Source of the DNA: Sclerotinia nivalis
Lineage: Eukaryota; Ascomycota; Leotiomycetes; Helotiales; Sclerotiniaceae
Length of the DNA: 64,000 nt
Direction: 5' to 3'
NCBI GenBank assembly: GCA_029531795.1
Contig: JAPEIS010000001.1
Location: forward strand, 3,162,001-3,226,000
How positions within the stretch are numbered: position 1 is the stretch's first letter; each line of letters starts with the position of its first letter. The position numbers and the translations under genes are program-made. The notes under the pieces were generated by a model. That model worked only from the letters and a program-made list of their open reading frames with translations. It had not been told where the DNA came from and did no database searches. Below are positions 60,165 through 64,000 of this stretch, piece after piece.

Positions 60165-62579
60165 CTAATATCCCTCCTCCACAAACCTTGGCCGAGATAA
60201 CATATACCCATCGTAGCGGTCGCCTCGAGACTCCTCGCTACTGCTAACACTCGTACTTGGGCTTACTAATCCACTGCTCCCGGCTAAGCCCGTCATATCC
60301 TCGTCGACGCCTGTAGCTAACCTCCCAATACTCCTACTTCCTGTCCCCTCAATACCGAATCCGGTACCACCTCCAAGTCCCATACCCATGCCCATGCCCA
60401 TCCCTATGCTTCCAATACCGGAGGGTAAACTCCCGCCTACAAATCCCAGTGGGTTGCCAATTATTCTCCTTGGACCTCCATTGCCTTCCATCCCTTCTCC
60501 TACACTCCCCACTCTACTCAAAGCCGGCTTCTCTGGCAATCCCTTTAATAACCCCGTACTCGTATCCAGCATTCCCATCGCCCACCTCGTCAACTCTCCT
60601 CCTTTACAGCTAACTCCTAATGTCCACCTGTATTCCCCCAACCTCCTTCTATACCACTCCGCCTCCTCTCTCCCCGGTGCCGTCGCCCACAACAATGAGC
60701 CAAACGTTCCGATCAGCGCAAAATTCGTCTTACTTGCAAAATACCAAAAAGCCCTCAAATGACTCGTGGTGAGTCTATTCACGAAATCCATGGCGGATAT
60801 TAAGCGGGTTTTGGCTGCGCTGCGGCAGATGTGCTGAACATATGGATCTAATTGGGGAGGAGATGATTGCCCCTCTCTTTTAATGTGAGTATGCGAGGAG
60901 TTGGGGGGAGGCGATAAGGAACGGATGATGCGGCGATGAAGGGTAATTTCCGTAGCAAAATACGCGAGATGCAGGAAACCGGTGGAGGATAAGGATAATT
61001 TTGACGAGGTGGGGGGAGCGTCCATGCGGAGACAGGCGGGCAGTGCCGCATACCAATCTTTCAGCTTGAGCTGTACGGGTTTTGCAAGCTGGAGAACAAG
61101 GCTTGTGCCCTGTATCCCAGCATTGGTAATATTAGACATGGCAGATAGCGTGTAGAAGGTATCCAGAACTTCGGAGAGAATTTGAGAGAGAATGATCATT
61201 TGAGTAAAAAGGAGTCTGCCCCGTTCGTATTCAGGACTTTGCTCATCATCAGTTTCATCATGTTCGACATCAGGAAAGTCGTTCTGGGAAAGTGGGAGAA
61301 CCGCCCAATTCGTAGCGAAGATATGGGATGGACGTCCATGGACTAACGATCCCCACTTATCCTGCATATATAAAGCCCAAGCAAGACGTTTGCGAAGTCC
61401 GCGTTCCCATAATGGGATTTTCCAATTCGAACAGTCGAGGTGGAGACCGAGTTCTTGAGAAATTGCCACAAGTTGTGCGGTGGGTGCCCATTGGTCACCT
61501 TCTGGCGCTTGGGATAATAAGAGTCCGGCTTGTACGGTTGATAACTTGGGCCTGTTCATAGCATCTGACAATGTAACTCTCGCTAACCGTTCCAACTCCT
61601 TAAGGTCGGGCCTAGGGAGATGGGCAAGTTCTTCACTGTGGTCCCACCAATTGATCGCAAGGATATAAACGGCTGCCAAGAGAGGTGGTGAAAATTCTCG
61701 GTACGATCTGTTGTACTTTTCCCAAAATACATTTTTCTGAAGGATAGGAAAGTTCGGATGAATGATGCGAAAATATAAATCCAGGAGTATTGGACCATGT
61801 GGCGCGACAAGATCTTCAATCGCATCCGCATCCTCAATTTGATGTTCATGACCGGGAGTTCTATGATCCGGAAGCATCAAAAATGTGTCATAATCGCTGA
61901 CTTTTCTTAATGTTCCTCTCGACAATAAACTCTCATCTTGTGGATCAAATGGTGAAAGGTCAATGAGTGAAGGCTCAAAATCTGTAGTTGGACCAATGTA
62001 TTGACTATATCGGTCATGTTGTAAACCCAGTGTTCGCTTTAGTAACGTTGGGCCCCCAATATTTGCCAGGTCTTCCGTCAGCGAATTGGTGGCACCGGTA
62101 CTAGATATGCTAGCTTCGTGGGGTCTGGACCTTTCGAAATTCCTGTCTGGAGATCTAGTTGCGATACTTGTTAGCCATGATCAAAAACACACAAAATATT
62201 GAACATGTAATTTCACGTACCTTCGTTTAGCAACAGATTCCTCCTTCCCCTCCACATTTAGCTTCCTTTTTCTAGGTTGTGGACTTGACACAAAAGTACA
62301 ATCCTGCGAATGAAATTGACAAACAACACACGTGGACTGTCCCTCATTGATTACACATCTACTCTTCCTCCTCCTACAAGCATCACAAGGTCTATCTTTT
62401 CGACTTCTCATGTTATTTCCCAAGTCCATCGATGCCACACTACTCGTGCTCGTTGACAAACTAGAAATATCTCTGCCGTTTGAAGAATCGATTGGAGTAT
62501 CGAGGATTGTATCTAGATGAGGTTTCTTAGAAGCAATGGCAATTGGGGCAGTACGTGCTATAGGAGTTGGGGTCGACAT
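60165..62579 (-). CDS. tamA: Zn2Cys6 transcription factor, TamA/DAL81 type
   Basis: Two exons (62579-62221, 62154-60165) give 782 aa. The zinc cluster Cys65-X2-Cys68-X6-Cys75-X8-Cys84-X2-Cys87-X6-Cys94 has the TamA/Dal81 form (PCDACRRRKSRCVINEGQ, then SPQPRKRK). The fungal-specific TF domain (about 220-520) has FSPPLLAAVYILAINWW, RPKLSTVQAGLLLSQ and ERGLRKRLAWALYMQDKWG, which fits the same family. The C-terminus is Gly/Ser-rich with a GMGMGMGMG run. TamA and Dal81 are co-activators in nitrogen catabolism (allantoin, GABA and amino-acid permease genes) and in yeast act with pathway-specific partners. The intron lies just after the zinc cluster. ATG 62579 is the first in frame. Confidence 0.82.
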
Positions 62580-64000
62580 GATGGACACAGGGTAATAAGA
62601 CTCCAGTGGATCAATATCCGCCGAAATAGTCCACCACCAGGGTCCGTAAGTGCGTGAACCCGATGACCTGCTCTAGACCCTGGGGTTGGTTCCGCCAATA
62701 CTGCAGCTACACTGCTACAGCCAGGGAGGATAGATGAGATACGGGGTTTCTGGTGTAAATCCCCTGTCCTCGGAGAAGCGCGATGTGATTAGGGCCGAAA
62801 ATTTGGTAGCGTATGGGGATGGTCTAGTGACGAGGGAACTGTCTCGATCGGGAAGTCCAGCAAAGATAGAAGATATGATATTCCAAAAGACGTGAGTGGC
62901 TTGAGGAGAGATTATCAGATACGCTTATCGATATTTCTCCCCACTCTTTTGCCTGTCGAATATCTCTTGTATGCTTGAGGCCCGGTAATCCGTATATAGT
63001 CTTGGAAGAGCTTATCGGAGCTTGAAGTGGAAAATTGTGGTGTCGTCTGCACTGCGAATCTGCAAGTGCCCGGTCTGTGTCGAACGGGTAGATAAGAAAC
63101 CTTGGAGAGCCAACCACAAATAGAATGCCTTTACTGATAATGGTAAGAGTAGATTAATATTAAATTCTTTCTATCCCTTTTAAGTTTATTCCTGTCTATC
63201 CGTTTGATGGATTTAGGTTGACATGAACCTTCAAGAGAAATACTAATAATAGTTGACTGAGTTCAGTGACTATCACCACTGACTGCATGTACCAGCCAGT
63301 GATTGAAGGAGAATGAGATAATAGATAGTTTTCCACGTCATTGGTGAGGGAGAGGTATTAATAGTAGATTAGTAAAGGTTTCAGAAGTATTGAATGATAT
63401 CGATGAGAAGAACTTGGAGGAAAAAGGAAGGAGCTTAGAAGCTTAGGAGATATGGAGAGATGAAAGCTCAGATCTGCATTTACTAGAAACAGTACTTTCG
63501 TAAGAGAAAACCTAGATGACGATTTGATATTGGCCAAACGGAGGGCTTGGTACCAAATTAGAAGGCAATAATAAGAGTAACTGAGCAGGTTGAGTAACTT
63601 AAATGGTTAACAGGACAAATAACTAGTTGATCCCGCGTTGTCAACACGTTTTTCCTGGTTCCAAGACGTAGCTTTGGCGTCTTTTTTTTTCATGCTTCAA
63701 GATAAGGCGAAAGGGACCAATATAAGATTCGATATCTCTATCAAACATAAATAATTATTTTTACATTAATCTAGTAATCCGTACCTCGCATCTGCATTGC
63801 CGGTATGATGGGCCATCCACATCCAACCCTTGAAGCATTTGGGTACACAACATGTTTTATGTCCTAGGTAGGCTTGCTTATTCTGGCTGTTTGCCAGTGT
63901 CTAATGACTCTAGTCATAAAAAAATCAAAATAACCGACTCTTGTACACAGAAATTGAAAGTTTTCCGGCTTCCCCTACTTGACTACTCCGAGTAAATTCT
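62580..64000. other. Upstream region of TamA-like gene to window end
   Basis: No gene is recognised. A 97-codon minus ORF (62824-63117) lacks family features. The remainder is AT-rich, with a T run at about 63682-63690. Confidence 0.5.

Overview
The window is nuclear DNA of a filamentous ascomycete. Genes carry short introns (about 45-170 nt) with GTAAGT/GTATGT-type donors, CTAAC-type branch points and AG acceptors. The gene set (MPH1, TamA/DAL81, PRD-4/CHK2, HIR1, an NDT80-like factor) is that of Pezizomycotina. Protein style suggests Leotiomycetes, perhaps Sclerotiniaceae; this is inference from memory, not a search result. Gene models below were spliced by hand; each multi-exon model keeps one open frame and its exon lengths sum to a multiple of three.

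Positions 1-9,700 are a transposon graveyard. Two non-LTR (Tad1-like LINE) elements lie in the same minus orientation. Element A (1-1,905) runs off the left edge. Element B (2,208-7,739) is nearly complete, with ORF1 gag, endonuclease, RT and RNase H, and ends in a 17-bp T run that is its poly(A) tail. Next come a probable solo copia-type LTR (7,740-7,998), an AT-rich stretch holding a cluster of GC-rich hairpins (8,446-8,856), and a decayed Tc1/mariner transposase (about 9,085-9,675). The stop codons found in element B and the mariner relic are all explained by G:C to A:T change, mostly at Trp codons, as repeat-induced point mutation (RIP) would give.

Positions 9,700-46,000 are mostly conserved housekeeping genes: BAR-PH-ArfGAP-ankyrin protein (-), double-hotdog thioesterase (+), eIF3j (-), enolase (-), proteasome ATPase Rpt4 (+), glutamine-fructose-6-phosphate transaminase Gfa1 (+), CHK2/PRD-4 checkpoint kinase (-), HCNGP/SAP30BP-like protein (-), proteasome subunit beta-7 Pre4 (+), arsenite exporter Acr3 (+), helicase Mph1 (-) and an UNC93-like membrane protein (-).

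Positions 46,000-64,000 are sparser: an intronless family-4-type glycosyltransferase (+), HIR1 (+), an NDT80/PhoG-like transcription factor (-) and a TamA/DAL81-like Zn2Cys6 regulator (-). The 3.4-kb gap at 51,854-55,252 holds a degenerate minisatellite and a Pol III promoter-like pair of boxes. There is no operon-like pathway cluster. Genes are independent, except for one tight divergent pair (HCNGP-like and PRE4, 266 bp apart) and two proteasome genes about 10 kb apart. The strongest unexplained signal is the hairpin cluster at 8,446-8,856.
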